Notes: generated by a model not told the origin, from the letters alone. A DNA stretch of 64,000 nt from Streptomyces sp. WM6386 (GCF_000972385.1 NZ_JXTE01000047.1:6297-70296); one strand, 5' to 3'; shown: positions 51,753 to 60,387, numbered from the stretch's first letter. Numbers and translations: made by a program.

Positions 51753-52118
51753 ATGGCTGAGGGGGATGGAGTGGCCGACCAAGGCATACGCATACGGCTG
51801 GACGGGACCGCGAGCGAGAGCGACATCGACGCCCTGCGCAAGTGGCTGGAGCGGGAGCAGCGGCTCGACGAGCGGGTGCGCGCCGGCGAGCTGCAGATCC
51901 TGGAGCGGCCGCGGACCGACGAGTCCGGCGCCCCGATGGGCATCGGCATGGACATCGTCGTGGCGATGGCGGGCGGCGCCGGGGCCGCGGTCTTCAAGGA
52001 GCTGCTGGAGTACGTCAAACGATCCGTGGAGGAGTGGCGGGACGTCCGCCGGGGCGTGGAGAACGGGGATCCGCCCACGGGCCGCGTCGACATCGTGGAC
52101 CTCCACGACGACAGGTAG
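51753..52118 (+). CDS. effector-associated constant component EACC1
   Basis: 121 residues. An N-terminal alpha/beta part (GIRIRLDGTASESDIDALRK, WLEREQRL) is followed by LQILERPRTDES and a Gly/Ala-rich hydrophobic helix (GMDIVVAMAGGAGAAVFKEL), then a charged helix (VKRSVEEWRDVRRG). This layout matches the EACC1 family, the small invariant partner that accompanies variable effectors, often caspase-like peptidases, in actinobacterial conflict systems. The next gene begins 4 bases after its stop and encodes exactly such a caspase. Role inferred: adaptor or membrane-proximal regulator of the caspase. The family call is from the pattern and context, not from a search. Confidence 0.7.
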   Translation: MAEGDGVADQGIRIRLDGTASESDIDALRKWLEREQRLDERVRAGELQILERPRTDESGAPMGIGMDIVVAMAGGAGAAVFKELLEYVKRSVEEWRDVRRGVENGDPPTGRVDIVDLHDDR

Positions 52119-52122
52119 GCCG

Positions 52123-54684
52123 GTGACCCGCTTCGACCCGCGAGGACGGACCAACCGGGCGCTGCTGGTGGGTGTCTCCGAGTACGAGTTCACGGAGCCG
52201 CCGCACGGGGTGCCCGGCGACCTGCCGGCCGTCAAGCACGACGTGAACCGGCTGCGGGACGCGCTGCTGCGTGGCCGGGTGTTCGACGAGCACGACGTCA
52301 TCGTCTCCCGCTCCCCGTCCCAGGACGAGTTCAACCGGGCCCTGCACACCGCCGCGGGCGAGGCCGAGGGCCTGCTCCTGCTGTACTTCGCCGGGCACGG
52401 GGCCATCCCGAGCGCGGGCGACGAGCTGTTCCTGCAGATGCACAACGCGCGCGTGGTCCCGGGGCGGCACGCGGTGTTCCCGGGCGCGGAGATGTTCACC
52501 ACCGTGCTGACGGTGCTCGCGGGCAGCCCGGCCGAGCGGGTCGTGGTGATCCTCGACTGCTGCTTCGCGGGCAACGCGGCCTGGCTGTGGGAGCGCTTCG
52601 AGAGCAAGCGCCGGGTGCTGCTGCTGATGAGCGTGCAGGCCAACCACCGGGTCGACGCGGGCGATCCGGGCACCCCGACGCCGTTCACCGGCGAGCTCGT
52701 ACAGATCCTGGACGAGGGCGGCGAGCTGGGGTTCCGGGAGCTGTCGGACGCGTTACGGGCCCGGATGGCCGCCGACGGGTACGAGACCGTACGGGGCGAT
52801 CCGTGGGAGCCGCAGAGCAGATCCGAGCCGGACGAGGACGTCCTGCTGGCGGCGCCCGGGGTGAAGCCGCCCCCGCCGCCGCCCCCGCCACCCGTGCCGC
52901 CCCGGCGTCCCCTGACCGCCTTGCTCGCACTCCTCGGCACCTGGGCCGACACCGTCTCCGCCCGGCTGCGCCGCTCCCGCCTCCCCGGCCTGCTGCACAT
53001 GGTGGGCCCCACCCGCCTCACCGCACTGCTCGCCCTCGCCGCGATCGGTCTCGGCTCCTACGGCATCGTCGCCCTGACCTCCGACAGCGACCCCTGCGCC
53101 CCGCCCCTGGAACTGCGCGCCCTGACCGACCCCGATCTCGCGCCGACGGTCACCGCGGCGGCCGACGCGTATCTGACATCGGACACCAACACCACCGGCG
53201 ACGGCTGCCGGCGCAGCGGGATCACCGTCTACAGCGCGGGGTCCGCCGACACGGTCGCCGCGCTCGGCCAGGACTCGGTGGCCTGGCAGGAGCCACGTGA
53301 CGAGGAGTCCAACCCGCAGCGGGACGTCGGCCCGCAGCCGGACGTGTGGATCCCGGCCTCCCCCGCCGACGCCGCCCGGGTCGCCGCACTCCAGGACACC
53401 GACGCCGTGGCCGAACTGGAGGCGGACGACGAGCCCTTCGCACACTCGCCGGTCGTGCTCGCGGTGCCGGAGCGGATCGCCGCGAAGTCCCTGGGGGACC
53501 GGGTCGGCCTGCCCCTGACCCGGATGATCGACCATCTGCGGGTGCGCGACGAGAAGGCCGCGGTACGCCGTCCCGACCCGGAGTTCGCCGACGCGGCGCT
53601 GCTCGCCACGGTCGGCCTGTACGACACCGCGAACGCCGACGCGGCCGGTGCCGAGCAGAAGGTCGCCCAGCCGGGACCGCCCGCCCCGACCGCCGCCGAC
53701 CTGCTGTGCACGCTGCCCGCCGACGACGACGTGGACAACCGTACGGCGGCCCTCGTACCGGAGTTCCTGCTGCGCAGCGGCGTCGCCTGCGAACGTACGA
53801 CACGCACCCCGCGCACGGCCCAGTACCCGAACGACGTGCCCGGTGTGCAGCCCACCTTCGTCCGGGTGCGCTGGGAGGGCGCCGACCGCGACGAGTCCGC
53901 GCGCGACCGGGCCGCCGGGGACTTCCGGGCGTGGCTGACCGGGGAGGAGGGACGGGCGGTGTTCGCGGCGGACGGCTTCCGCTCCACGGACGGGGAACTG
54001 CGCCGGCCGCGCGCCCCCGGGGTGCTGGCCGATCCGGAACCGCTCGACGAGTCCGCGGGCGCGGGCGAGATGACGAACGTCCTCGACCGGTACCGCGCCG
54101 CGCACGGCCCCGGCCGGGTCCTCTATCTCCTGGACAGCTCCGGTTCGATGGCCGGCCTCTGGGAGGGCCCGAGCGGTGGCCCCGGCCTGCTGAAGCAGTC
54201 CCTGGGCGGGCTCGGCGCGCAGGACGAGTACGCCGTGTGGGGCGTCTCGGGAACCTCCGGCGACCGCCCGTACGAGAGTGTGCTCCCCTTCGGCCCGCAC
54301 ACCCGCAAGGAGGCCGAGCGCGCCGTCGACACCCGTGCCGAGGTCCGCGACGCCCAGGCCGACCCGCACGCCACGCTGCTCGCCGCGCTCGACGAGATGG
54401 CGGAACGCGGCACCGCCGACGACCGCCCCCAGCTCATCGTCCACATCACCGACAGCGAGGACGACACCGCACTGACCGCAGGCAACCTCGACGACGTCCT
54501 GACCCGCGCCCGCTCGGTGAAGATCCCGGTGGCCACGGTCTCCCTGGACTCCGCCGGCTGCGACCGCACCGAACCGGCGGCCCGTATCGCCACCGCGAGC
54601 GGCGGCCGCTGTCTGGACGCCGGCGACGACCTCGGCGCGGCCCTGGCGGACGAGGTGGCCCGCACGGGAACGGGGGAGGACTGA
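52123..54684 (+). CDS. EACC1-associated caspase with transmembrane, binding-protein-like and VWA domains
   Basis: 853 residues. Cytoplasmic caspase-like peptidase (about 10-230): TNRALLVGVSEYEF, catalytic His92 in LLYFAGHGAI and Cys147 in VILDCCFAGNA, so the dyad is intact. A Pro-rich linker (about 245-258) and one membrane helix (about 298-318) follow. Outside the membrane are an SBP-like region (about 325-640) and a VWA domain (from about 665) with MIDAS VLYLLDSSGSMAG and VHITDSEDD. Codon 211 is TTA (52753-52755), in frame. It is 4 bases after EACC1 and overlaps the next start. Inferred: an external signal activates a cell-death or defence protease. Confidence 0.82.
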   Translation: MTRFDPRGRTNRALLVGVSEYEFTEPPHGVPGDLPAVKHDVNRLRDALLRGRVFDEHDVIVSRSPSQDEFNRALHTAAGEAEGLLLLYFAGHGAIPSAGDELFLQMHNARVVPGRHAVFPGAEMFTTVLTVLAGSPAERVVVILDCCFAGNAAWLWERFESKRRVLLLMSVQANHRVDAGDPGTPTPFTGELVQILDEGGELGFRELSDALRARMAADGYETVRGDPWEPQSRSEPDEDVLLAAPGVKPPPPPPPPPVPPRRPLTALLALLGTWADTVSARLRRSRLPGLLHMVGPTRLTALLALAAIGLGSYGIVALTSDSDPCAPPLELRALTDPDLAPTVTAAADAYLTSDTNTTGDGCRRSGITVYSAGSADTVAALGQDSVAWQEPRDEESNPQRDVGPQPDVWIPASPADAARVAALQDTDAVAELEADDEPFAHSPVVLAVPERIAAKSLGDRVGLPLTRMIDHLRVRDEKAAVRRPDPEFADAALLATVGLYDTANADAAGAEQKVAQPGPPAPTAADLLCTLPADDDVDNRTAALVPEFLLRSGVACERTTRTPRTAQYPNDVPGVQPTFVRVRWEGADRDESARDRAAGDFRAWLTGEEGRAVFAADGFRSTDGELRRPRAPGVLADPEPLDESAGAGEMTNVLDRYRAAHGPGRVLYLLDSSGSMAGLWEGPSGGPGLLKQSLGGLGAQDEYAVWGVSGTSGDRPYESVLPFGPHTRKEAERAVDTRAEVRDAQADPHATLLAALDEMAERGTADDRPQLIVHITDSEDDTALTAGNLDDVLTRARSVKIPVATVSLDSAGCDRTEPAARIATASGGRCLDAGDDLGAALADEVARTGTGED

Positions 54685-56051
54685 TGGGCCGAGGATGCCG
54701 ACTGCTCATCGCTTCCCTGTTGCTGGCCGTCACCGCCTGCACCGGCGACCCCGGCACCCCCGCCGCTCCCTCTCCCGACGTGGCCGGGGACATCGTGGTC
54801 GCCGGGGGGCGGGACGTGACCGGACAGAACGGGATCCGGCAGCAGCTGATCGACGAGTGGAACGAGCGGGAGAAGAAGGCGGACTCCGGGTACCGTGCCC
54901 GCCTCGTCGAGCTGCCCGGCAGCGCCGACGAGCAGCGCAGTCAGCTGCTCGGCGCCCTGCAGTCCGGCAGCGCGGTCTACGACGTCGTCAACCTCGATGT
55001 GACATGGGTACCGGAGTTCGCCGCGGCCGGGCTGATCCGCCCGCTGCACGGCAACGTGCTCGACCGCGATCACATCGAGTCCGTCGCGGATACGGCCCGT
55101 TGGGGCGACGAGGTGTACGCGGTGCCGTTCAACAGTGACGTCGGACTCCTCTACTACCGCCGCGATCTGCTCAAGGCGGCCGGCGTCCAGCAGACCGACC
55201 TGAGCGCGGGCCTCGACTGGGGGCAGCTGGAGGACCTGATCGAGGAGATCGACGAGCACCCGGCCGTGGGCGCCTACCAGAAGGGCTGGACCACTCAGCT
55301 CGCCCCCTATGAGGGCCGCACGGTCAACGCGGTCGAGGCGTTCGCGTCGGCGACGGAGGGCTTCCACTTCACCGGCGCCGACGGCCACTACGACGCCGAC
55401 ATCGACCAGTTGACCGCCGGTGTCGCCGAACTTCGCCGCCGTACCGAGTCCCCGTACACCCTCCAGGACGCCGTGCACTCCGATGAGGCCGCCACGCTGA
55501 GCGACTTCGCCGACGGCCGCACCGCCTTCCTGCGCCACTGGCCGTATGCCTACCGCACCCTCCACCAGTCCTTCTCCGAGGAGCAGTTGGGCGTCGTCCC
55601 GCTCCCCGGCCGGGCAGTGCTCGGCGGCCAGAACCTCGCGGTGACCGAGGGCTCGCAACGGGCCCGGAAGGCGACCGAGCTGATCAGGTACCTCACCGGC
55701 CCGGAGAGCGAACGCTGCCTGCTGGACGCGGGGTTCGCGGCGACCCGTGTCTCGGCCTACGCCGACGACGACGTCGGCTGCACCCTGCACACCACGGTCT
55801 CCTCCGCCTCCCCCACCGGCGAGCGGGCCGACCGGATGCCCCGCGACAAGGCCGGCCGCCCCGCCTACGCCCGCAGCATCCTGCTCCCCGCCCTCCAGGA
55901 CGCGGTCCAGCGCCCGCGTACCCCGCTCTACGGCGCCTTCACCCAGACCTTCACGGCACAGCTGGGCCCACTCCTGGGCGACAGCCCGCCGGGCGACGCG
56001 GAGTTGGCGGCGGCGCTGGACGCGGCACTGAAGAAGGCCTTGCCGGACTAG
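54684..56051 (+). CDS. extracellular solute-binding lipoprotein of the caspase operon
   Basis: 455 residues. Lipoprotein signal with lipobox VTAC (Cys19). ABC sugar-type binding-protein fold: YDVVNLDVTWVPEFAAAGLI, DEVYAVPFNSDVGLLYYRRD, DGRTAFLRHWPYAYRTL, GGQNLAVTEGSQRARKATE. No permease or ATPase gene is next to it; instead its ATG overlaps the caspase stop (TGATG), so it is translated with the caspase. Most likely it presents a ligand to the extracytoplasmic domain of the caspase and is not a transport component; the ligand is unknown. The end is 4 bases from the converging M20 gene. Confidence 0.8.
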   Translation: MGRGCRLLIASLLLAVTACTGDPGTPAAPSPDVAGDIVVAGGRDVTGQNGIRQQLIDEWNEREKKADSGYRARLVELPGSADEQRSQLLGALQSGSAVYDVVNLDVTWVPEFAAAGLIRPLHGNVLDRDHIESVADTARWGDEVYAVPFNSDVGLLYYRRDLLKAAGVQQTDLSAGLDWGQLEDLIEEIDEHPAVGAYQKGWTTQLAPYEGRTVNAVEAFASATEGFHFTGADGHYDADIDQLTAGVAELRRRTESPYTLQDAVHSDEAATLSDFADGRTAFLRHWPYAYRTLHQSFSEEQLGVVPLPGRAVLGGQNLAVTEGSQRARKATELIRYLTGPESERCLLDAGFAATRVSAYADDDVGCTLHTTVSSASPTGERADRMPRDKAGRPAYARSILLPALQDAVQRPRTPLYGAFTQTFTAQLGPLLGDSPPGDAELAAALDAALKKALPD

Positions 56052-56055
56052 ACGG

Positions 56056-57297
56056 CTACGGAACGAGGTGGCTGAGCGCGCCCGCCACCAGCGTCCGCAC
56101 CCCCGGCCCCACCACCGACAGATCCGGCGCGAAGTGCGGGCTGTGGTTGCTCGGCAGCGCGTCCAGGCGGGCCGGCAGGTCGTCGCCGCCCGGCGCCGCG
56201 TCCCAGATCCCGGCCGGGGTGGTCGTCACGAACCAGTAGGAGTACGGCTGTCCGTCCGCCGCCAGCCGGGAGAAGTCCTCGCTGCCCATCGCCGGGCCGG
56301 GATCGAGCACCGTGCCCGCGCCGAACACCTCGCGGTGCACGTCGGCGACCCGGCGGTCGGTCTCCGCGTCGTTCACGGTCACCGGGAAGGACCCGCCCAG
56401 TGTCACCTCCGGCTCGCGCGGGCACCCCGCGGCCAGGCACTCGCCCTCGGCGATCCGGCGGATCGCGGCGACCATCCGGTCGCGTACCGCCTCCGACTGG
56501 GTGCGCAGGTTGAGGGAGATCCGGGCGGTGGACGGGATGATGTTGGCCGCCGTGCCCGCCTCGATCCGCCCGACCGTCAGCACGGCGGACTCACGGGGCG
56601 CCACCTCCCGGCTCACCACGGTCTGCAGCCGGGTGACGATGTACGCCGCCGTCACCACCGGATCCACGGTCGTCTCCGGCCGCGAGCCGTGCCCGCCCCG
56701 CCCGTGCACCACGATGTCGACGTCGGTGGTGGCCGACAGGATCAGCCCGGGAACGTGCGGGTACAGCCCCACGGGCCCCGGCACCGCATGCTGCCCGAGC
56801 AGCACGTCGGGGCGCGGCACGCGCGCGTACAGCCCGTCCGCCACCATGGCCGCCGCCCCGCCGCCGCTCTCCTCGGCGGGCTGCCCGACCACCACCAGCG
56901 TCCCGGACCAGGCGTCCCGTCCCGCCGCCAGCGCCTGGGCCGCGCCGGTCAGCCAGGTCACGTGCAGGTCGTGCCCGCAGGCGTGCATCACACCGGGGGT
57001 CTCGGAGGCGTACGGCAGTCCGGTCTCCTCCTGCACCGGCAGCGCGTCCATGTCGGCGCGCAGCAGGACCACGGGTCCGTCCCCGCCCCGCAGCACCCCG
57101 GCTACTCCGGTGCCGCCGATGCCCTCGGTGGTGTCGTACCCCGCCTTCCTCAGCCGCTCGGCGAACCGCGTGGCCGTGCGGTGCTCCTGGCCGGAGAGCT
57201 CGGGGTGGCGGTGCAGGTCCCGGTAGAGGTCCTCCAGGTCCGGGACCGGGAGGTCGGCGGTGAGGTCCAGCGCGGTACGGGCGGCGGTGGAGGTCAT
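56056..57297 (-). CDS. M20-family amidohydrolase
   Basis: 413 residues. Dinuclear metallohydrolase of the N-acyl-amino-acid amidohydrolase/carboxypeptidase type. Metal and catalytic residues visible: RADMDALPVQE (Asp), MHACGHDLHV (Cys, His), GQPAEESGGGA (Glu pair), dimer-domain HGRGGHGSRPE (His) and MGSEDFS (Glu). Substrate open: such enzymes deacylate N-acyl amino acids or indole-amino-acid conjugates. The ATG at 57297 has TAGATT seven bases before it and no ribosome binding site, indicating a leaderless mRNA. Confidence 0.9.
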   Translation of the reverse strand: MTSTAARTALDLTADLPVPDLEDLYRDLHRHPELSGQEHRTATRFAERLRKAGYDTTEGIGGTGVAGVLRGGDGPVVLLRADMDALPVQEETGLPYASETPGVMHACGHDLHVTWLTGAAQALAAGRDAWSGTLVVVGQPAEESGGGAAAMVADGLYARVPRPDVLLGQHAVPGPVGLYPHVPGLILSATTDVDIVVHGRGGHGSRPETTVDPVVTAAYIVTRLQTVVSREVAPRESAVLTVGRIEAGTAANIIPSTARISLNLRTQSEAVRDRMVAAIRRIAEGECLAAGCPREPEVTLGGSFPVTVNDAETDRRVADVHREVFGAGTVLDPGPAMGSEDFSRLAADGQPYSYWFVTTTPAGIWDAAPGGDDLPARLDALPSNHSPHFAPDLSVVGPGVRTLVAGALSHLVP

Positions 57298-57304
57298 GGA
57301 GGGC

Positions 57305-57310
57305 AATCTA
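57305..57310 (-). promoter_or_regulatory. -10 box TAGATT, leaderless M20 message
   Basis: On the minus strand TAGATT ends seven bases before the ATG at 57297, and no Shine-Dalgarno sequence lies between. Confidence 0.45.
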
Positions 57311-57394
57311 TGCCGGGGGCCCGTCGTGGAACCTTTTCCGGGGCGCGGCCGTTTCCGGGGTGAGATCGATCAGACGAGTACCGAGGTGACGGCA

Positions 57395-57967
57395 ATGGCA
57401 CTGTTCGACCGGCTCAAGGACCAGGCCAAGAGCTTGCAGCAGCAGGCGCAGGGCGGGCGCGGCACGACCGGGGGACACGGCTCGCAGACCGGTTCGCGCC
57501 CAGGCTCGCACGGTGGATCGAGCGGATCCCGCGCCCAGCTGGTCGGCCTGCTGAAGAACCAGCTCGGCTCGATCAAGACCGAGCTGAAGAGCGGTGCGTA
57601 CCGGGACGCGAGCATGGCGATGTGCGCGCTGGTCGCGGCGGCCGACGGTCAGGTGGACGCGTCCGAGATGCAGCAGATGGAGCAGATGATCCTCAGCAAC
57701 GAGGTGCTGCAGAACTTCCCGCCGGAGCAGCTGCGCCAGCGCTTCCACAAGCACGTGGACCAGCTCACCCGTAACTTCCCGCAGGGGAAGGCCGAGGCGA
57801 TGCAGGACATCGCCAAGGCCGCCAAGAAGCCGACCGAGGCCCGGGCCGTGATCCAGACCGGCATCGTCATCGCCGGTGCCGACGGGCACTTCTCCCAGGC
57901 GGAGCAGATGGTCCTCCGGGAGGCCTGCGCGGCGCTGGGGCTGAACCCCGCGGAGTTCCAGCTCTGA
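57395..57967 (+). CDS. TerB-family tellurite-resistance/stress protein
   Basis: 190 residues. A Gly/Ser-rich N-terminal stretch (about 20-55) precedes the helical TerB domain (about 65-185), with its two acidic metal-binding loops VAAADGQVDASEMQQ and VIAGADGHFSQAEQ. TerB binds divalent cations and belongs to the chemical-stress Ter network together with VWA proteins; the VWA gene at 34229 is a possible but distant partner. RBS GAGGTGA six bases before ATG. Confidence 0.88.
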   Translation: MALFDRLKDQAKSLQQQAQGGRGTTGGHGSQTGSRPGSHGGSSGSRAQLVGLLKNQLGSIKTELKSGAYRDASMAMCALVAAADGQVDASEMQQMEQMILSNEVLQNFPPEQLRQRFHKHVDQLTRNFPQGKAEAMQDIAKAAKKPTEARAVIQTGIVIAGADGHFSQAEQMVLREACAALGLNPAEFQL

Positions 57968-58094
57968 CGGCGAAGCGGCCGCCGACGCCACGGCGAAACG
58001 CAACAGCACGCTCGTTCGAGTGAACGGTTCCAGATTCCTCGTACGTCCTGCGCATCTATCCTGGGAGGGTCGCGTCGAGCGAAGGAGGTCTGTC

Positions 58095-58751
58095 ATGGCG
58101 ACGGCGGAGCCGATCATCATGCCGGGTTACCAGGGCGAGGCCTTTCAGGGCCCCTTCGACGACCCTGACGGCGACAGCGACGCGACCAGCGGTGTGCCCG
58201 ACCACATGGGCGCGAGCGTACAGCAGGTCTTCGAGCTCTTCAGTGCGGTGGCCCCGAGGGGCTGGCGCGTGGAGTTGATCGAAGGGGAGATCTGCCTGAC
58301 GCCACCGGCCAATGGGGAGCACGAGGAGATCGTGTCGGAGCTGACGGACCAGGTCGTCGAGCGACGCCACGACCGGTCTCTGCGCAACTACACCGGCATC
58401 GGTCTCAACGTCCCCGGCGCATCCGAGACCGGCCACGTCGTCCCAGACCTGGTCGTCGCCCCCAAGGGCAGCTTCGACGACGAGGAGGAGTGGCACGATG
58501 CCTCCCCCGTCGCCCTCGTTGCCGAGGTCACCTCCACCAGCACCGCCGAACGCGACCGCACGAAGAAAATCCACGGCTACGCCCGCGCCGATATCCCTGT
58601 CTACCTGCTGATCGATCGCGAGGAGGGCGAGGTCACGGTCTACTGCGAGCCGTCCGGCGACGAGTACGCCCAGGCTCACAAGCACAAGCTCGGCCTCACC
58701 GTCCCGCTCCCCGCCCCCCTCGGCTTCGACCTGGACACCGCCGAGTTCTGA
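58095..58751 (+). CDS. Uma2-family (DUF820) restriction-endonuclease-fold protein, second copy
   Basis: 218 residues. PD-(D/E)xK elements: WRVELIEGEICLTPPANGEH, HVVPDLVVAPKGSFDDEEE (Asp), ALVAEVTSTSTAERDRTKK (Glu and Lys side) and GYARADIPVYLLIDREEGEV. N-terminal extension of about 45 residues is acidic. GAAGGAGGT lies just before the ATG, so the start is certain. Clearly diverged from the copy at 39629; they belong to different branches. Role unknown. Confidence 0.87.
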   Translation: MATAEPIIMPGYQGEAFQGPFDDPDGDSDATSGVPDHMGASVQQVFELFSAVAPRGWRVELIEGEICLTPPANGEHEEIVSELTDQVVERRHDRSLRNYTGIGLNVPGASETGHVVPDLVVAPKGSFDDEEEWHDASPVALVAEVTSTSTAERDRTKKIHGYARADIPVYLLIDREEGEVTVYCEPSGDEYAQAHKHKLGLTVPLPAPLGFDLDTAEF

Positions 58752-58752
58752 G

Positions 58753-58917
58753 CTAGCCCCGCTGGACGTGTTCGACCCGTTGCACCTGGTCGGCCCGCTG
58801 TCCTTCCGCCGCTCTCGCCGGTCCCGCGTTCGCCGCCAGGACCAGGGCCGCCACCGCGACCACGGCGGCGATGGCGCTCCTTGCGAAACGCTCGGTGGTG
58901 CTGGTGCGTTCGAGCAC
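58753..58917 (-). CDS. small membrane or secreted protein, 54 residues
   Basis: GTG at 58917 with GAGG seven bases before it opens a frame reading VLERTSTTERFARSAIAAVV, then AVAALVLAANAGPARAAE and a hydrophilic end VQRVEHVQRG. It has the shape of a signal peptide or single anchor plus a short tail. The frame stays open upstream as Cys-rich ICRHCE preceded by a Cys run encoded by a CAA/CAG-type repeat on the plus strand (58943-58965), so the real protein may start earlier. No known family. Confidence 0.45.
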   Translation of the reverse strand: MLERTSTTERFARSAIAAVVAVAALVLAANAGPARAAEGQRADQVQRVEHVQRG

Positions 58918-58975
58918 GACGACCTCGCAGTGACGACAGATGCAACAGCAACAACAGCAACAACGTATTAAGCAG

Positions 58976-58995
58976 GGTTAATACGCCGTTTAACC
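58976..58995. promoter_or_regulatory. palindromic operator upstream of the HTH-TPR regulator
   Basis: GGTTAATACGCCGTTTAACC: perfect 6-base arms GGTTAA/TTAACC, spacer 8, AT-rich in a GC-rich background, 48 bases before the ATG of the HTH-TPR gene and about 58 bases before the divergent small gene. Symmetry suggests a dimeric regulator, possibly the HTH protein itself. Confidence 0.5.
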
Positions 58996-59043
58996 TAGAG
59001 CCCGGCGTTGCCCAACGGCAAGAGGCGCAGGGGGAGTTGGCTC

Positions 59044-60387
59044 ATGGTTGAACGTGACGATCCGGAGACCATCGGGCGAAGAGTCCAGCAACTGCGCGTC
59101 GAACGGGGCCTCACCCAGCGGCAGGTCGCCGAGCCCGCCTACACCGCCGCCTATGTCTCCACCCTGGAGGCGGGCCGCGTCAGGCCCTCCGATCAGGCCC
59201 TGCGGCATCTCGCCGAACGGCTCGGCGTCGAGTTCGACGAGCTCGCCACCGGGCGGCCCGCCCATCTCGTCACCGATCTGCGGCTGCGGATCGTCGAGGC
59301 CCAGCGCACCCTCGCCACCGGCGAGGCCGAGGAGGCCGGCCGGCAGTACGCCGCACTGCTGGCGGAGGCGGACGCCCTGCGGATCGTCGAGGTGCGGGCC
59401 GCCGCCCTCCTCGGACTCGGGGAGTGCGCCGTCGAGACCGGTGAACTCGTCGAAGGACGGCAGTACTTCGAGCGGGCCGAGCAGACGCTGGCCGGCGCTC
59501 CCCTGCCCGCCCGCGTCCCCGCCCTGCGCGGTCGCGCCCTGGCCCACTACCTCGCCGGTGAACTCCGTTACGCCGTCTACCTCCTGGAGTCCACCCTCGA
59601 CGAACTCAACCGCGGCGGACTGCACGATCCCGACGCGCTGCTCCTCCTCTACGTCAGCATCATCGGGCCCTACATGGACATGGGCGCCCACGCCCGCGCC
59701 GCCCAGGCCGCCGAGTTCGCGCTCGCCCTCGCCCCGCAGGCCGCGGACCCCGCCCTCGTGGCCCGCATGCACCGGTCGGTGGCCCGCACCCTCATCGCCG
59801 AGGGCCGGGTCGCCGAGGCCGACGCCTCGCTCGCGAAGGCGGCCGAGCTGTACCGCCAGCTCCAGCTCCGCACCGAGCTGGCCAACTGCCACTGGATGCG
59901 CGGATACGTGTACGCGCAGAACAACGAACTGGAGCGCGCCGAGAACGAGTTGAGACAGGCCCTCACCATGCTGTCCGCCTCCCGGGCCGCCCTCTACAGC
60001 AGCCAGGCCGCCGTCGAGCTGGCCGACGTACTGCACCGGCGCGGCAAGTCCGACGAGGCCGCCGCCCTGCTCCAGGACGTGCTCGGGGACCTGTCCTCGG
60101 AGCGCGGCGCCGTCCACTCCGCCGCCGCGCACCGGCTGCTCGGCATCATCGCCGAGGACGCCCGTGACCCGGAGGCCGCCGAGGAGCACTACGTGCGGGC
60201 GCTGAGCCTGCTGGAACGGGCGGGGGCAGCCGGTGACCTGGCCGACCTGTGCCGGCTGCTGGGAGACCTGCTGCGCAGGGAGGGGCGGGTGGAGGCGGCC
60301 CTGGACGCCTACCGGACGGGCCTGGGACACCGTACGGCCCCCGGCACCACCACCCTCGGGCCCGCACCCGCACAGCCTCCTCTATGA
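59044..60387 (+). CDS. XRE-family HTH regulator with TPR repeats
   Basis: 447 residues. Helix-turn-helix at about 12-65 (IGRRVQQLRVERGLTQRQVA, YVSTLEAGRVRPSDQAL), then about nine TPR-like helical repeats to the end (for example LGLGECAVETGELVEGRQYF, SQAAVELADVLHRRGKSDEA, RLLGDLLRREGRVEAALDAY). The layout is like RRNPP-type quorum-sensing regulators, whose TPR part binds peptides, but no peptide gene is certain nearby (the small divergent gene is a candidate). RBS GGGGAG eight bases before ATG. Confidence 0.88.
   Translation: MVERDDPETIGRRVQQLRVERGLTQRQVAEPAYTAAYVSTLEAGRVRPSDQALRHLAERLGVEFDELATGRPAHLVTDLRLRIVEAQRTLATGEAEEAGRQYAALLAEADALRIVEVRAAALLGLGECAVETGELVEGRQYFERAEQTLAGAPLPARVPALRGRALAHYLAGELRYAVYLLESTLDELNRGGLHDPDALLLLYVSIIGPYMDMGAHARAAQAAEFALALAPQAADPALVARMHRSVARTLIAEGRVAEADASLAKAAELYRQLQLRTELANCHWMRGYVYAQNNELERAENELRQALTMLSASRAALYSSQAAVELADVLHRRGKSDEAAALLQDVLGDLSSERGAVHSAAAHRLLGIIAEDARDPEAAEEHYVRALSLLERAGAAGDLADLCRLLGDLLRREGRVEAALDAYRTGLGHRTAPGTTTLGPAPAQPPL

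Noticed and set aside
58940..58966. CAA/CAG repeat as a CRISPR or microsatellite array
   Set aside because: Only about 25 bases with no spacers; simple trinucleotide-like repetition, noted under the small ORF.
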